Part shown: positions 54,839 through 63,973 of the stretch, in pieces
Position numbering within the stretch: the stretch's first letter is position 1
How the letters are laid out: each line of letters begins with the position of its first letter
From: Secundilactobacillus pentosiphilus
GTDB lineage: Bacteria > Bacillota > Bacilli > Lactobacillales > Lactobacillaceae
Reading direction: 5' to 3'
DNA length: 64,000 nt
Assembly: GCF_002217985.1 (NCBI RefSeq)
Contig: NZ_BCMI01000005.1
Span: 87,681-151,680 of the forward strand
Made by a program: the position numbers and the translations under genes
Notes under the pieces: model-generated
What the model saw: the letters and a program-made list of their open reading frames with translations, nothing else
Database searches by the model: none
What the model was told of the DNA's origin: nothing

Positions 54839-55303
54839 TTGTTAATTGGGCTAAGTACAGGATTGATTATTTTATTATTTCTCATTGATCAGTGGATCAA
54901 ACACACGGTCGTCGCCACAATTGCTTTGGGCGGTATGCACACCGTTGTGCCTGGCGTGCTGTCGTTAACTTACATTAGAAATGACGGTGCCGCCTGGAGT
55001 ATGCTGGCTGGCCAGCAGTGGTTTTTCCTCATTATTTCGGTAGCTGCCTTAGCTATTATGATCTGGTTTTTGGTTCGCTACCGTCACCACTGGCAGTATG
55101 ACATTGGCCTAGCCTTCATGATTGCCGGCACATTGGGAAATTTTTATGACCGCTTGATCAACGGCTTTGTTGTCGACATGTTCCAGTTGGATTTTATCAA
55201 CTTCCCGATTTTTAACTTTGCTGACACGTGCCTGACGGTTGGCGTTATTTGGATCATGGTGGTTTTATTTTTGGAAGATAGAGCGGAGGCCCATCATGCC
55301 TAG
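54839..55303 (+). CDS. lspA: lipoprotein signal peptidase LspA
   Basis: 154 residues from TTG 54839 with AAAGGGAG eight bases upstream. Four membrane helices and all LspA signatures: DQWIKHTV, YIRNDGAAWSML, GNFYDRLINGFVVDM with the first catalytic Asp, and FNFADTCLTVG with the second. It removes signal peptides of lipoproteins after lipid modification. It overlaps the following RluD-type gene by 8 bases, the conserved lspA-ylyB pair. Confidence 0.96.
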   Translation: MLIGLSTGLIILLFLIDQWIKHTVVATIALGGMHTVVPGVLSLTYIRNDGAAWSMLAGQQWFFLIISVAALAIMIWFLVRYRHHWQYDIGLAFMIAGTLGNFYDRLINGFVVDMFQLDFINFPIFNFADTCLTVGVIWIMVVLFLEDRAEAHHA

Positions 55304-56213
55304 GAAAGTTCAGCTAGAAATTACGGGTCAAACTGGCCGGCTGGATAAAGTGCTGAGTGAAATGATGCCGGATGAAAGCCGCTCACAGCTTAAACTCGCC
55401 ATTGACGAGAAACGGGTCCTGGTCAACTCCCAAGTGGAAAAGCCAAAGTATCACGTACAGCCAGGTGACCAAATCGAAGTAACGATTCCCGATCCGGTCA
55501 AACTAGATTTAGAACCCGAGAACATCCCGTTAGATATCGTATACGAAGACGATGACGTTATCGTCGTGAATAAACCGTCAGGGATGGTTGTCCATCCTTC
55601 ACCAGGGCACCCCGATCACACACTGGTCAATGCATTACTCTACCATTCGCCGCTTTCCACGATCAACGGCACGTACCGTCCGGGAATTGTCCACCGAATT
55701 GATAAGGATACTTCCGGTTTGCTAATGGTGGCAAAAAACGATAACGCTCACCGCTCATTGGCTGCCCAGCTAAAAAACAAGACCAACCTGCGAGAATACA
55801 TTGCACTGGTTCATGGTGTGATCAAACAGGATACGGGTGTGATCGATGCACCGATCGGCCGCTCGCCGAAGGATCGTAAACGGCAAGCCATCGTGGCAGA
55901 CGGTCGACACGCAGTGACTCACTACCAGGTGCTAGAACGCTATTTAAACTACACGTTGATTTCCTGCTGGTTAGAAACCGGTCGCACTCACCAGATTCGG
56001 GTGCACATGAAGTCGATCGGCCATCCCTTAGCTGGTGATCCGCTGTACGGACCGCGAAAGACGATTGCCGGTTCAGGACAGTTCCTGCACGCTAAGAAAT
56101 TAGGTTTCCGTCATCCGGTAACTGGTAAACAGCTCGTTTTTGATGCACCGTTGCCGGCAGATTTTCAAAAGGTGATCAACCGGCTTAGAGAACAAACGCC
56201 AGGCCTAAAGTAA
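55296..56213 (+). CDS. RluD-family pseudouridine synthase (YlyB)
   Basis: 305 residues from ATG 55296, with GCGGAGGC upstream. N-terminal S4 RNA-binding domain (GRLDKVLSEMMPDESRSQLK), then the catalytic domain with PGIVHRIDKDTSGLLMVAKN (catalytic Asp in HRIDKDTSG, near residue 138) and RTHQIRVHM. RluD-type enzymes form pseudouridines in 23S rRNA helix 69; the exact target of this paralogue is not known. In Bacillus ylyB also sits between lspA and pyrR, as here. Confidence 0.93.
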   Translation: MPRKVQLEITGQTGRLDKVLSEMMPDESRSQLKLAIDEKRVLVNSQVEKPKYHVQPGDQIEVTIPDPVKLDLEPENIPLDIVYEDDDVIVVNKPSGMVVHPSPGHPDHTLVNALLYHSPLSTINGTYRPGIVHRIDKDTSGLLMVAKNDNAHRSLAAQLKNKTNLREYIALVHGVIKQDTGVIDAPIGRSPKDRKRQAIVADGRHAVTHYQVLERYLNYTLISCWLETGRTHQIRVHMKSIGHPLAGDPLYGPRKTIAGSGQFLHAKKLGFRHPVTGKQLVFDAPLPADFQKVINRLREQTPGLK

Positions 56214-56219
56214 TATGGC

Positions 56220-56248
56220 TTGCAAGTGAATATATTCCAGGATATTGT
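56220..56248 (+). promoter_or_regulatory. candidate promoter of the pyrR operon
   Basis: TTGCAA (56220-56225), 17-base spacer, TATTGT (56243-56248). No attenuator hairpins or PyrR anti-antiterminator sequence are seen in the 55 bases before pyrR nor in the 28-base pyrR-carA gap. Confidence 0.6.
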
Positions 56249-56269
56249 AAAGTTATAGCAATTATTTGA

Positions 56270-56839
<570 letters not shown>

Positions 56840-56867
56840 TACAGTAATCAGGATTGGAATGATATAA

Positions 56868-57938
56868 ATGGCACAACGCTTTTTAATATTGGAAGATGGT
56901 TCGATTTACCCTGGACACGGCTTTGGCGCTGGCGCAACCACCACTGGTGAAATCGTCTTTAATACCAGTATGCTGGGCTACCAGGAAATCGTGACGAACC
57001 AAATCTACCACAATCAGATTATTGTCTTTTCTCAGCCCATTGTTGGTAGTATTGGGATCGCCCACGATGCCTATGAATCAATTCTGCCAAGTGCAAAGGG
57101 CATGGTTGTTCGTGACGTAACAGACATTTCGAAAAATCGCCAACGGTCACTTTCCCTGGATCAGTTTTTAAAGCAGCATAATATTCCCGGTATCAGCGGA
57201 ATTGACACCAGGCATTTAATTCGTCAAATCAACCAGACGGGGACCATTAAGGGCAGTATCGTAGACGTGGCGGACGATCACGCCTTCGATCAGCTGCACG
57301 CCACGGTGCTGACAAACCAGCAAGTCGCCCAAGTTGCCACACCGCGACCGTACCCTAACCCTAATCAGGGCTATAACGTGGTTGTCATTGATTTTGGCCT
57401 CAAACACGGGATTTTACGCCAGTTATCTAAGCGCAACTGTAACGTTACCGTTCTGCCTTGGGATGCCAGTGCACAAGACGTAATCAACTTGGATCCGGAT
57501 GGGGTCTTACTCTCCACTGGACCTGGTTCGCCACTGGATCTCCCGGAAAGCGTTCTTGAGATGATCAGAACGATCCAGGAGCGGATACCAATGTTTGCGA
57601 TTGGTCTGGGGCACGAACTATTCGCATTGGCTAACGGTTCCGACGTGACTAAACTAAAGTTGTCACACCATGGTGCTAATCACCCGATTCGTAAAATTAT
57701 TACCAACGAAATTATTTACGCTATGGAAAGTCAGGGTTACGTTGTCGACCCAGATTCGATTAATCGTGACCGGCTGATCACCACTTATCTGGATTTGATC
57801 GATGGCTCGATTCAGGGACTGCGGCACCGGGATTACCCGGCGTTTTCAGTGCAATTTTTCCCTGATGGTGCACCAGGTCCTAACGATTCAGTTGATCTAT
57901 TTGATGAATTTATTGAAATCATGGGGACACGGGAGTGA
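56868..57938 (+). CDS. carbamoyl-phosphate synthase small-subunit homologue without catalytic triad
   Basis: 356 residues, normal CarA length. Residues 1-150 are a well-kept CPSase small-chain domain (LILEDGSIYPGHGFG, FNTSMLGYQEIVTN, GISGIDTRHLIRQI). Residues 168-350 are a class I glutamine amidotransferase fold (VVVIDFGLKHGILRQL, GVLLSTGPGSP). The nucleophile elbow reads FAIGLGHE: Gly246 stands where Cys269 of Escherichia coli CarA lies. The His/Glu pair region reads SVQFFPDGAPGP: Phe331 for His353 and Asp333 for Glu355. It therefore cannot hydrolyse glutamine by the known mechanism. The frame is intact and spacing to the next gene is 4 bases. Function is unknown; a sensory or scaffold role is inference. 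Confidence 0.85.
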   Translation: MAQRFLILEDGSIYPGHGFGAGATTTGEIVFNTSMLGYQEIVTNQIYHNQIIVFSQPIVGSIGIAHDAYESILPSAKGMVVRDVTDISKNRQRSLSLDQFLKQHNIPGISGIDTRHLIRQINQTGTIKGSIVDVADDHAFDQLHATVLTNQQVAQVATPRPYPNPNQGYNVVVIDFGLKHGILRQLSKRNCNVTVLPWDASAQDVINLDPDGVLLSTGPGSPLDLPESVLEMIRTIQERIPMFAIGLGHELFALANGSDVTKLKLSHHGANHPIRKIITNEIIYAMESQGYVVDPDSINRDRLITTYLDLIDGSIQGLRHRDYPAFSVQFFPDGAPGPNDSVDLFDEFIEIMGTRE

Positions 57939-57942
57939 TCAG

Positions 57943-60456
57943 ATGGATACTAAAGAAATTCAAAAAATACTCATAATTGGCGGGGGGCCAACGGAGATTG
58001 GCCATGAAACCGAACTAGACGCAGCTTGTGTCCAAATTATTCAAGCGTTTAAAAAGCAGGGTATTCGCTCACTGTTAATTGACAATAACCCGTTTTCAGC
58101 TGCTCTGGAAGATGTGCAGCCAACCAACGTGTTCATCCAGGCAGTGACGGCCGATAACGTTCAGCGGATCATTGAAAACGAACATCCTGATGCGATTTTA
58201 CCCACGGTAGGCGGTGTCGCAGCAATTAGTGTGATTCAGGAACTGCAGGAAAACGGGGTACTGACTGATAACAACGTGCAGACGCTGGGCATTCCCGCTA
58301 GTGCAATGATGGAAATCAATAACCCCGACCGGCTCAACGACGTCATGCGTCACGTTGGCATGCCGGTAATCGCATCAGAAACGATCGGTACGTTAGATGA
58401 AGCCATTAACGTTGCTAACGAAATTGGGTATCCCGTTATCGTCAAGCCGATTGCACCGCGAATCGATACTAACCGGATGCTGTGTGAAAATGAAAGCGAT
58501 ATGATCAACGCGGTTTCTCGTGGCCTGTCTTGGTCGCGGTTTAAGCAGTGTGTCATTGAGCAAAGCATCGTGGGCTATAAAGAAATTGAACTGGTTTCGA
58601 TGCGCGATACCATGGGTACGCAAGTCTTAATTGCTGGTTTGGAAAACATCGACCCGATTGGCATTCACTCCGGTGACTCCATGGTGGTCACGCCAACCTT
58701 AACGTTAAGCAACGTTGAATACGAATCCTTGCGAGACACTGCGTTTGCCATTAACAACCAATTCCGGTTTACGGGCGTGGTTCACACTCATTTTGCGCTG
58801 CGAGCTGACGGTGAAAGCTATTACGTCACAAAGGTTACCCCGTATAATGACCGGGGGACTTCGCTGGCAGCCTGCGCTACCGGCTACCCAATTGCTTACG
58901 TTGCCGCTAACTTATACTTAAATCAAAAGCTGACCGATGTTCGGCTGCCAGAAATTTACCATTTCAAGCAAACGGCCATCCTAGAACCCAGTTTAGATCA
59001 CGTGGTCGTGCGCATTCCGCTATGGCCGTTTGAAGATATCAAAAACGCCGATAAGCACTTAGGAACCGTTATGAAGTCTGTGGGATCAACAATTGGTATT
59101 GGTAGAAGTACTGAGGAAGCCATTTTAAAAGCCTTGCGTTCTTCTCAGTTCAGTCCCCAAGATGAATTACCATCCATGAGTAACTTAACGGATTCGCAAA
59201 TTATCTCACAACTGATCCATCCGCTGTCCAGCCGGATCTTAGTTCTGCTGGAAGCATTACGCCGTGGTTATCAGGTAGACGAGCTTAACGAGTTAACCAA
59301 AATCGATCAGTTCTACTTCGTCAAGTTCAAACACATCTTAGATATCGAAAAAGACATCAAAACGCACCCAATGTCAATTGAAGCGCTGCGCAAGGGACGC
59401 TATTACGGTTTTGGTGACGGGATGATTGCTAAAATGTGGCAGACCGATATCGAAACGGTCCGCCAGCTGGGCCATGACAATCACATCTCACCAACGTACA
59501 AGGGAATTGAACCTTCAGCTGGCGAGCTGTCAGGGACACCAACCGGTTACTACAGTACTTTCGAGCTTAAAAACGAAAGTCAGCAACTTTCCAATAAGAC
59601 GGTCTTAGTATTAGGTCGTGGTGGTAATCAGCTGGGACCCAACGCTTCAGCCGACTACTTTACGACTGAAATGCTGAAACAGTTAAGGAAGTCCGGCTAT
59701 CAAACGGTGATTATGAACACGAATCCTAACGCTGGCTCACTCACCGCAACTTTAACGGATAAGCAGATCATCGACCCAGTCCAATTAGGTGACATCATGA
59801 ACGTCATTGCGATTGAACGTCCCGTTAAGATTTTCGTACCGGGGAATCGGCATTACCTGACACGGGAATTGCGACGACGGAACTACTCGATCTCCATCTT
59901 GCCGCCCGATCAAGAAAAACGCAGCGAATTATTAAGTGATCATGCTAACATTGGTCTTGACCTGTTTGTCGCTAAGGGGCATATTGTCCCAATCTTGGCC
60001 AGCGATTTACGCTCTGATCAGGGAATCGCAACAACGTTGAACCAAATTACCTTGATGCGCAACCCGGCCACGTTGACGACTCAGCAGCTAGACGCCATTC
60101 TTAAGCACGCTAAGGCTTACTTAGGGGCGCATAAGCGAACCGGAATGGTCCAAATGCTGTACACCACTAATGGCAATTCCAAGCAAATGCCCCAGTTTGC
60201 CGGTGTCAGGCCCACTCGTTTAACGACGATTGCTTATCTCAATAAAGTTACGGGCATCAATTGGGTCCGCATGCTGGTTCGCCAGGCTTTAGGGGAAATC
60301 GATGAAAAGTTGATTGCCAAATGGGACGTTGACATTCATTCCGAGCGCCGTTCACAAGTACGTGGTACTTTCCCGTTCAAGCAGTTACAGTTGCCTGATC
60401 AGCTAGGACTGACCACGCAAGAAGTAGGGGCAAAAATCAGTTTTGAAACATTGTAA
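57943..60456 (+). CDS. shortened, degenerate carbamoyl-phosphate synthase large-subunit homologue
   Basis: 837 residues against about 1060 in CarB. GGGAGTGATC precedes ATG 57943. Order as in CarB: pre-ATP-grasp (ILIIGGGPTEIGHETELD), first ATP-grasp, oligomerisation domain (LEALRRGYQVDELNELTKID, about 425-545), second pre-ATP-grasp (VLVLGRGGNQLGPNASADYF, 554). In the first ATP-grasp the glycine loop is replaced (residues 170-178, IAPRIDTNR); against Escherichia coli numbering E215 is V218, Q285 is H283, E299 is K297, N301 is T299 and R303 is Y301. The second ATP-grasp is cut to about 150 residues and lacks its ligands. The C-terminal allosteric MGS domain is missing. Bicarbonate and carbamate phosphorylation should be impossible. 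No frameshift is seen. Confidence 0.85.
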   Translation: MDTKEIQKILIIGGGPTEIGHETELDAACVQIIQAFKKQGIRSLLIDNNPFSAALEDVQPTNVFIQAVTADNVQRIIENEHPDAILPTVGGVAAISVIQELQENGVLTDNNVQTLGIPASAMMEINNPDRLNDVMRHVGMPVIASETIGTLDEAINVANEIGYPVIVKPIAPRIDTNRMLCENESDMINAVSRGLSWSRFKQCVIEQSIVGYKEIELVSMRDTMGTQVLIAGLENIDPIGIHSGDSMVVTPTLTLSNVEYESLRDTAFAINNQFRFTGVVHTHFALRADGESYYVTKVTPYNDRGTSLAACATGYPIAYVAANLYLNQKLTDVRLPEIYHFKQTAILEPSLDHVVVRIPLWPFEDIKNADKHLGTVMKSVGSTIGIGRSTEEAILKALRSSQFSPQDELPSMSNLTDSQIISQLIHPLSSRILVLLEALRRGYQVDELNELTKIDQFYFVKFKHILDIEKDIKTHPMSIEALRKGRYYGFGDGMIAKMWQTDIETVRQLGHDNHISPTYKGIEPSAGELSGTPTGYYSTFELKNESQQLSNKTVLVLGRGGNQLGPNASADYFTTEMLKQLRKSGYQTVIMNTNPNAGSLTATLTDKQIIDPVQLGDIMNVIAIERPVKIFVPGNRHYLTRELRRRNYSISILPPDQEKRSELLSDHANIGLDLFVAKGHIVPILASDLRSDQGIATTLNQITLMRNPATLTTQQLDAILKHAKAYLGAHKRTGMVQMLYTTNGNSKQMPQFAGVRPTRLTTIAYLNKVTGINWVRMLVRQALGEIDEKLIAKWDVDIHSERRSQVRGTFPFKQLQLPDQLGLTTQEVGAKISFETL

Positions 60457-60470
60457 CTGAGTGTTACTTA

Positions 60471-60514
60471 AAAAAGTCATGATTTCAGTAATCACTGAAA
60501 ATCATGGCTTTTTA
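60471..60514. terminator. terminator between the carB-like gene and rqcH
   Basis: AAAAAGTCATGATTTCAGT pairs with ACTGAAA-ATCATGGCTTTTT with one bulge; it separates two convergent genes. Confidence 0.85.
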
Positions 60515-60540
60515 GTTCATTTTTTAAAATAAGCGGTGGC

Positions 60541-62256
60541 TTATTTCGTACTGAGTTTATCAACAAATTCTCTAGTAGGTGTGACAAAGAGGGTCTTTTG
60601 ACCTTCATAAATCACGTAACCCGGTTTAGCACCATTAGGTTTGCGAATCTTTTTTACCTGAACGTAATCCACCGGTACGGAACTGGATTGACGTGCCTTG
60701 GAATAGTAAGCGGCAATGGTTGCGGCTTCCACCAAGGTTTGGTCCGAGGGATCAGCATCGTGAATAATCACGTGGGAACCCGGCATGTTTTTAACGTGCA
60801 GCCAAATATCAGTTTTAGCAGCACTGTGCAGCGTCAACTTTTCGTTTTGGAGGTTGTTTTTTCCAACTTCGATCTTAGTGCCGTCAGTGGCGGTAAAGAC
60901 TTCTGGTTTTGAAACCTGACGCCGCTTCTTCTTACCGCTGCGCTGGTTATGTTCGTGATCGCGTAAGTAGCCGCCTTGTTGCAGTTCGGCTTTGATGTCA
61001 GCCAAATCCTTAGGGGCTGCCAGTTCGATTTGCGAGCTGATATTTTCAAGGTAATCAATTTCGGCATCAGTCTTCGCCATTTGTTCGTTGACGTAGCGAA
61101 CCGAGGCCTTTAATTTATTATACTTTTTGAAGTACTTCTGGGCGTTTTGTGACGGACTGATCTGATTCGACAGCGTCACTTTTAACGGTTTTTCGTCGTT
61201 ATAGAAGTTCGGTAGGGTGATACTGGTCATCCCGCGAGTCACTTTTGTGAGGTAAGTGGTCAGTAACTCGCCCTTAACCCGGTATTCATCCGCATCGTCA
61301 GCTGACTTTAGCGTGGCCTGCAACTTCTTAAGCTTGGTTCGGTTCTTCTTTAATTCGTTACGAACCACGTGAATCAACGTACTGCCTTGCTGCTGAACCC
61401 GATCACGTTCGGCACGGTCCTGATAGTAAAAGTCTAACATTGCACTTAAACTATCAAAAGACTTGCTAGTCACGTGTTCTTGGCCGTAAGGAAAGGCGTT
61501 AAAACCCGTTTTACCCTTATCGTTAGTTACCAAAACTGGTGCTGGCTGATCAAAGCGTTTAAAGAAAGCCGTAAAATTATCAATCGGCTCACCAGCTTGA
61601 TGCAGGGCCTTCGCCAGCCCTAAAGCCGTGTCTTGACCTAACCCTTGGTAGGTGTGGCGCAGCTGCTGTGCCAGGACGTCTTCATTGGGATAGTCCCGCA
61701 CTAGCGCTTTCACAGCGTCACTCGCGCCTGCTGCAAACGGATCAGTCAGATCCTGAGCCGGTGGGTTAATATAGCGGCCACCAGGCAGTAAGGTTCGATA
61801 GCGATTTTGGTCTGAACCAACGTGTTTGATGGTATCCAAAATAGTGCTGGAGGCAAAATCAATCAAGATCACGTTACTGTGGCGGGCCATGATTTCAATA
61901 ATCAAACGTAAGGCCACTTGGTCGCCCAGTTCATTTCGGCTGGTGAAGTCCAAATAGACCACGCGATCATTGGCAGCTTGGCTGATACCGGTCAAAATGG
62001 CACCGCTCAAGTATTTACGCATCATCATGGTAAAGTTAGTGGGCGTCGCAGGATTAACGTAGGGAATATCGGTAATTTGAATTCGGGCAAAAGTTGGGTT
62101 AGCTGATAGCAGTAACGGTCGGCTTTTGCGATTAGCCCGAATGGTTAAGATCACTTCATTATTATAGGGTTGGTTGATCTTTGAGACGCGACCGTCAACA
62201 AGCTGTCGGCTTAACTCGCCAACCATTGCGTGGGTGAATGCACCATCAAATGACAT
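60541..62256 (-). CDS. rqcH: ribosome quality control factor RqcH (FbpA/NFACT family)
   Basis: 571 residues. NFACT-N domain at the start (SFDGAFTHAMVGELSRQL, ANPTFARIQIT), a central helix-hairpin and coiled-coil region (about 290-430) and the NFACT-R domain at 450-560 with HVKNMPGSHVIIHD and YYSKARQSSSVPVDYVQVKK. RqcH adds alanine tails to nascent chains on obstructed 50S subunits; older literature calls it a fibronectin-binding protein. GGAAGTGAG precedes the ATG. Single minus-strand gene. Confidence 0.95.
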   Translation of the reverse strand: MSFDGAFTHAMVGELSRQLVDGRVSKINQPYNNEVILTIRANRKSRPLLLSANPTFARIQITDIPYVNPATPTNFTMMMRKYLSGAILTGISQAANDRVVYLDFTSRNELGDQVALRLIIEIMARHSNVILIDFASSTILDTIKHVGSDQNRYRTLLPGGRYINPPAQDLTDPFAAGASDAVKALVRDYPNEDVLAQQLRHTYQGLGQDTALGLAKALHQAGEPIDNFTAFFKRFDQPAPVLVTNDKGKTGFNAFPYGQEHVTSKSFDSLSAMLDFYYQDRAERDRVQQQGSTLIHVVRNELKKNRTKLKKLQATLKSADDADEYRVKGELLTTYLTKVTRGMTSITLPNFYNDEKPLKVTLSNQISPSQNAQKYFKKYNKLKASVRYVNEQMAKTDAEIDYLENISSQIELAAPKDLADIKAELQQGGYLRDHEHNQRSGKKKRRQVSKPEVFTATDGTKIEVGKNNLQNEKLTLHSAAKTDIWLHVKNMPGSHVIIHDADPSDQTLVEAATIAAYYSKARQSSSVPVDYVQVKKIRKPNGAKPGYVIYEGQKTLFVTPTREFVDKLSTK

Positions 62257-62417
62257 GGTCTCACTTCCTTCGTTCGTTTTTTCGCACGGCTACTAGTATA
62301 GCGGTGTTTTCAAGCATAGTAAAGCAGATTGGTTCTAAATTATGGAGTAAATAAGACTGCATTTCTGGTAAAAAGATGTATAATACAAGTAAATGATACC
62401 GAAAGGGGACGGGTGCT

Positions 62418-62858
62418 TTGGAGGGAATCTTAGATAATTTAAGTTTAGCTGCTAAATCATTGCAGACCCAAACGACTAGAATAACGAAACACTACCACGT
62501 CACGATTGCCGAATGGCGGCTTTTACGTCAAATTGAAAGCCAAGTGATCACTCAGGATGCAATGGCGGATGCGTTGCAGCTAGATACTTCAACGTTAAGT
62601 CGGCAGTTAAAAAATCTGACCGTAAAGGAGCTTGTTTCTAAAACAGCCGTGGGTAAAGACCGCCGGCAGTTAGAATACGCGTTAACGTCAACGGGCCGCG
62701 CCACTTTGCAGCACATCAATTCCGACTATGATGCGCTGATCGATGCCGTTTTCCATTACTGGCCCGAAGATGAACAGCAAATGATGAAAATCATGTTAAA
62801 CCGCCTTAGCCGCAGCCTCGACCGTGCGGAAGGTATTTTAGAAGAAGACGCTGATTAA
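62418..62858 (+). CDS. MarR-family transcriptional regulator
   Basis: 146 residues from TTG 62418, with AAAGGGGACGGGTG just upstream. Winged helix: VITQDAMADALQLDTSTLSR is the recognition HTH and GKDRRQLEYALTSTGRA the wing. Dimerisation helices flank it. It is a single-gene unit with its own terminator; a TATAAT at 62380-62385 may be its promoter. The regulated genes are not evident; neighbours are a divergent rqcH and a degV gene with separate promoter. Confidence 0.9.
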   Translation: MEGILDNLSLAAKSLQTQTTRITKHYHVTIAEWRLLRQIESQVITQDAMADALQLDTSTLSRQLKNLTVKELVSKTAVGKDRRQLEYALTSTGRATLQHINSDYDALIDAVFHYWPEDEQQMMKIMLNRLSRSLDRAEGILEEDAD

Positions 62859-62864
62859 ATACTG

Positions 62865-62907
62865 ACGTAACGCCTGTTTTAAATTTTAAACAAGCGTTAC
62901 GTTTTTT
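62865..62907 (+). terminator. terminator after the marR-type gene
   Basis: ACGTAACGC-TGTTT (62865-62879) pairs with AAACA-GCGTTACGT (62888-62902), then TTTTT. Confidence 0.85.
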
Positions 62908-62914
62908 CGTATGC

Positions 62915-62943
62915 TTGCTTTCATACCGTGTATTAGTTACAAT
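62915..62943 (+). promoter_or_regulatory. degV promoter
   Basis: TTGCTT (62915-62920), 17-base spacer, TACAAT (62938-62943), about 58 bases before the start codon. Confidence 0.65.
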
Positions 62944-63000
62944 TAATCCCAGACTTAAACAATGGGTAAGTTAAATCGAAAATAGAAACGGGTGTTTACC

Positions 63001-63867
63001 ATGAAAATAGCTGTCGTCACTGATAGTACCAGCTATTTATCAGCAGAAGAAATTGAGCGCTATCAGATCCACGTCGTTCCGATCCCAGTGATCATCGACG
63101 GCCGCTCCTATAATGAAGGTGTGGATATCAGCACCGGGGAATTTTGGGAAAAATTGCGCTCCTCAAAATCATTTCCAAGTACTTCTCAGCCGCCGCTGGG
63201 GGAAATGATCCAGCTTTACCAGCAACTGGGCGATGAGGGTTACGACACAATCATCAGCATTCACTTGGCCAGCACCATTTCCGGTTTTGTGAATTCGCTC
63301 AAACAAGTCAACGAAAACTTGACGAATACTCACGTGGTCGTTTATGATTCACAAATTACTGTGAAATTAATGGGCTACTTAGCAATTGAAGCCTCTAAGT
63401 TGGCTTCAGCTGGTAAAACAGTAGACGAAATCATTTCCCGCCTCAACGCCGTCCGGGCAACGATTGACGAAATATTCGTGGTTGACGATTTGCAAAACCT
63501 CGTCCGTGGCGGTCGTCTTTCTAACGCTTCCGGATTTGTCGGCAGCCTGCTTAAAATCAAACCGTTACTCACGTTTGATGATGAGAGTCACGAAATTGTT
63601 GCCTTTGAAAAGGTGCGTTCACGGAAAAAGGCACTGCTCCGAGTTGAAACACTGTTCGCCGAAGCCGTTGAAAACGCTGATTATCCTATTTGTGCTATCA
63701 TCATTGACGGAAACGATCCGGAAGGCGCCGATAACTGGATGAAACAAATTAAAAATAAATTCCCACAGATTCCAATCGAACGGAGTTTCTTCGGCCCCGT
63801 GATTGGCACCCATCTAGGGGAGAAATCCCTGGCACTGGCCTGGCTCTTGGATACCGATAAAGCTTAA
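63001..63867 (+). CDS. DegV-family fatty-acid-binding protein (FakB-like)
   Basis: 288 residues from ATG 63001; ACGGGTG is the ribosome binding site and an upstream GTG (62992) overlaps it. DegV fold: IAVVTDSTSYLSAEEI, SFPSTSQPPLGEM, and the fatty-acid carboxylate-binding SxxS-type segment IISIHLASTISGFVNSL; RLSNASGFVGSLLKIKPLL completes the pattern. FakB proteins present fatty acids to the kinase FakA (the DAK/YloV-type protein normally encoded upstream of recG) for entry into phospholipid synthesis via PlsX products. Which fatty acid is bound cannot be told. Confidence 0.9.
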   Translation: MKIAVVTDSTSYLSAEEIERYQIHVVPIPVIIDGRSYNEGVDISTGEFWEKLRSSKSFPSTSQPPLGEMIQLYQQLGDEGYDTIISIHLASTISGFVNSLKQVNENLTNTHVVVYDSQITVKLMGYLAIEASKLASAGKTVDEIISRLNAVRATIDEIFVVDDLQNLVRGGRLSNASGFVGSLLKIKPLLTFDDESHEIVAFEKVRSRKKALLRVETLFAEAVENADYPICAIIIDGNDPEGADNWMKQIKNKFPQIPIERSFFGPVIGTHLGEKSLALAWLLDTDKA

Positions 63868-63897
63868 TTTTTTGCAATTATAATCTGATATATTCCT

Positions 63898-63973
63898 AAG
63901 AGGCTGTGACATAAGTCTCTTAATTCAAAAGCAGGTAGTTAAAATCCTCGGATTTTTAACTACCTGCTTTTTT
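63898..63973 (+). repeat. short member of the repeat family with terminator hairpin (copy C)
   Basis: AAGAGGCTGTGACATAAGTCT (63898-63918, 20 of these shown as AGAGGCTGTGACATAAGTCT) resembles the ends of copies A and B. It is followed by AAAAGCAGGTAGTTAAAATC, which pairs with GATTTTTAACTACCTGCTTT (63951-63970) and a T run. It serves as the degV terminator; TATAAT at 63976-63981 follows, perhaps a promoter for a gene beyond the window. Confidence 0.7.

Noticed and set aside
56868..60456. carA/carB-like genes as simple pseudogenes
   Set aside because: Both frames are long and uninterrupted with good ribosome binding sites and tight spacing, and non-catalytic regions are well conserved; decay would be expected to leave frameshifts or stops.
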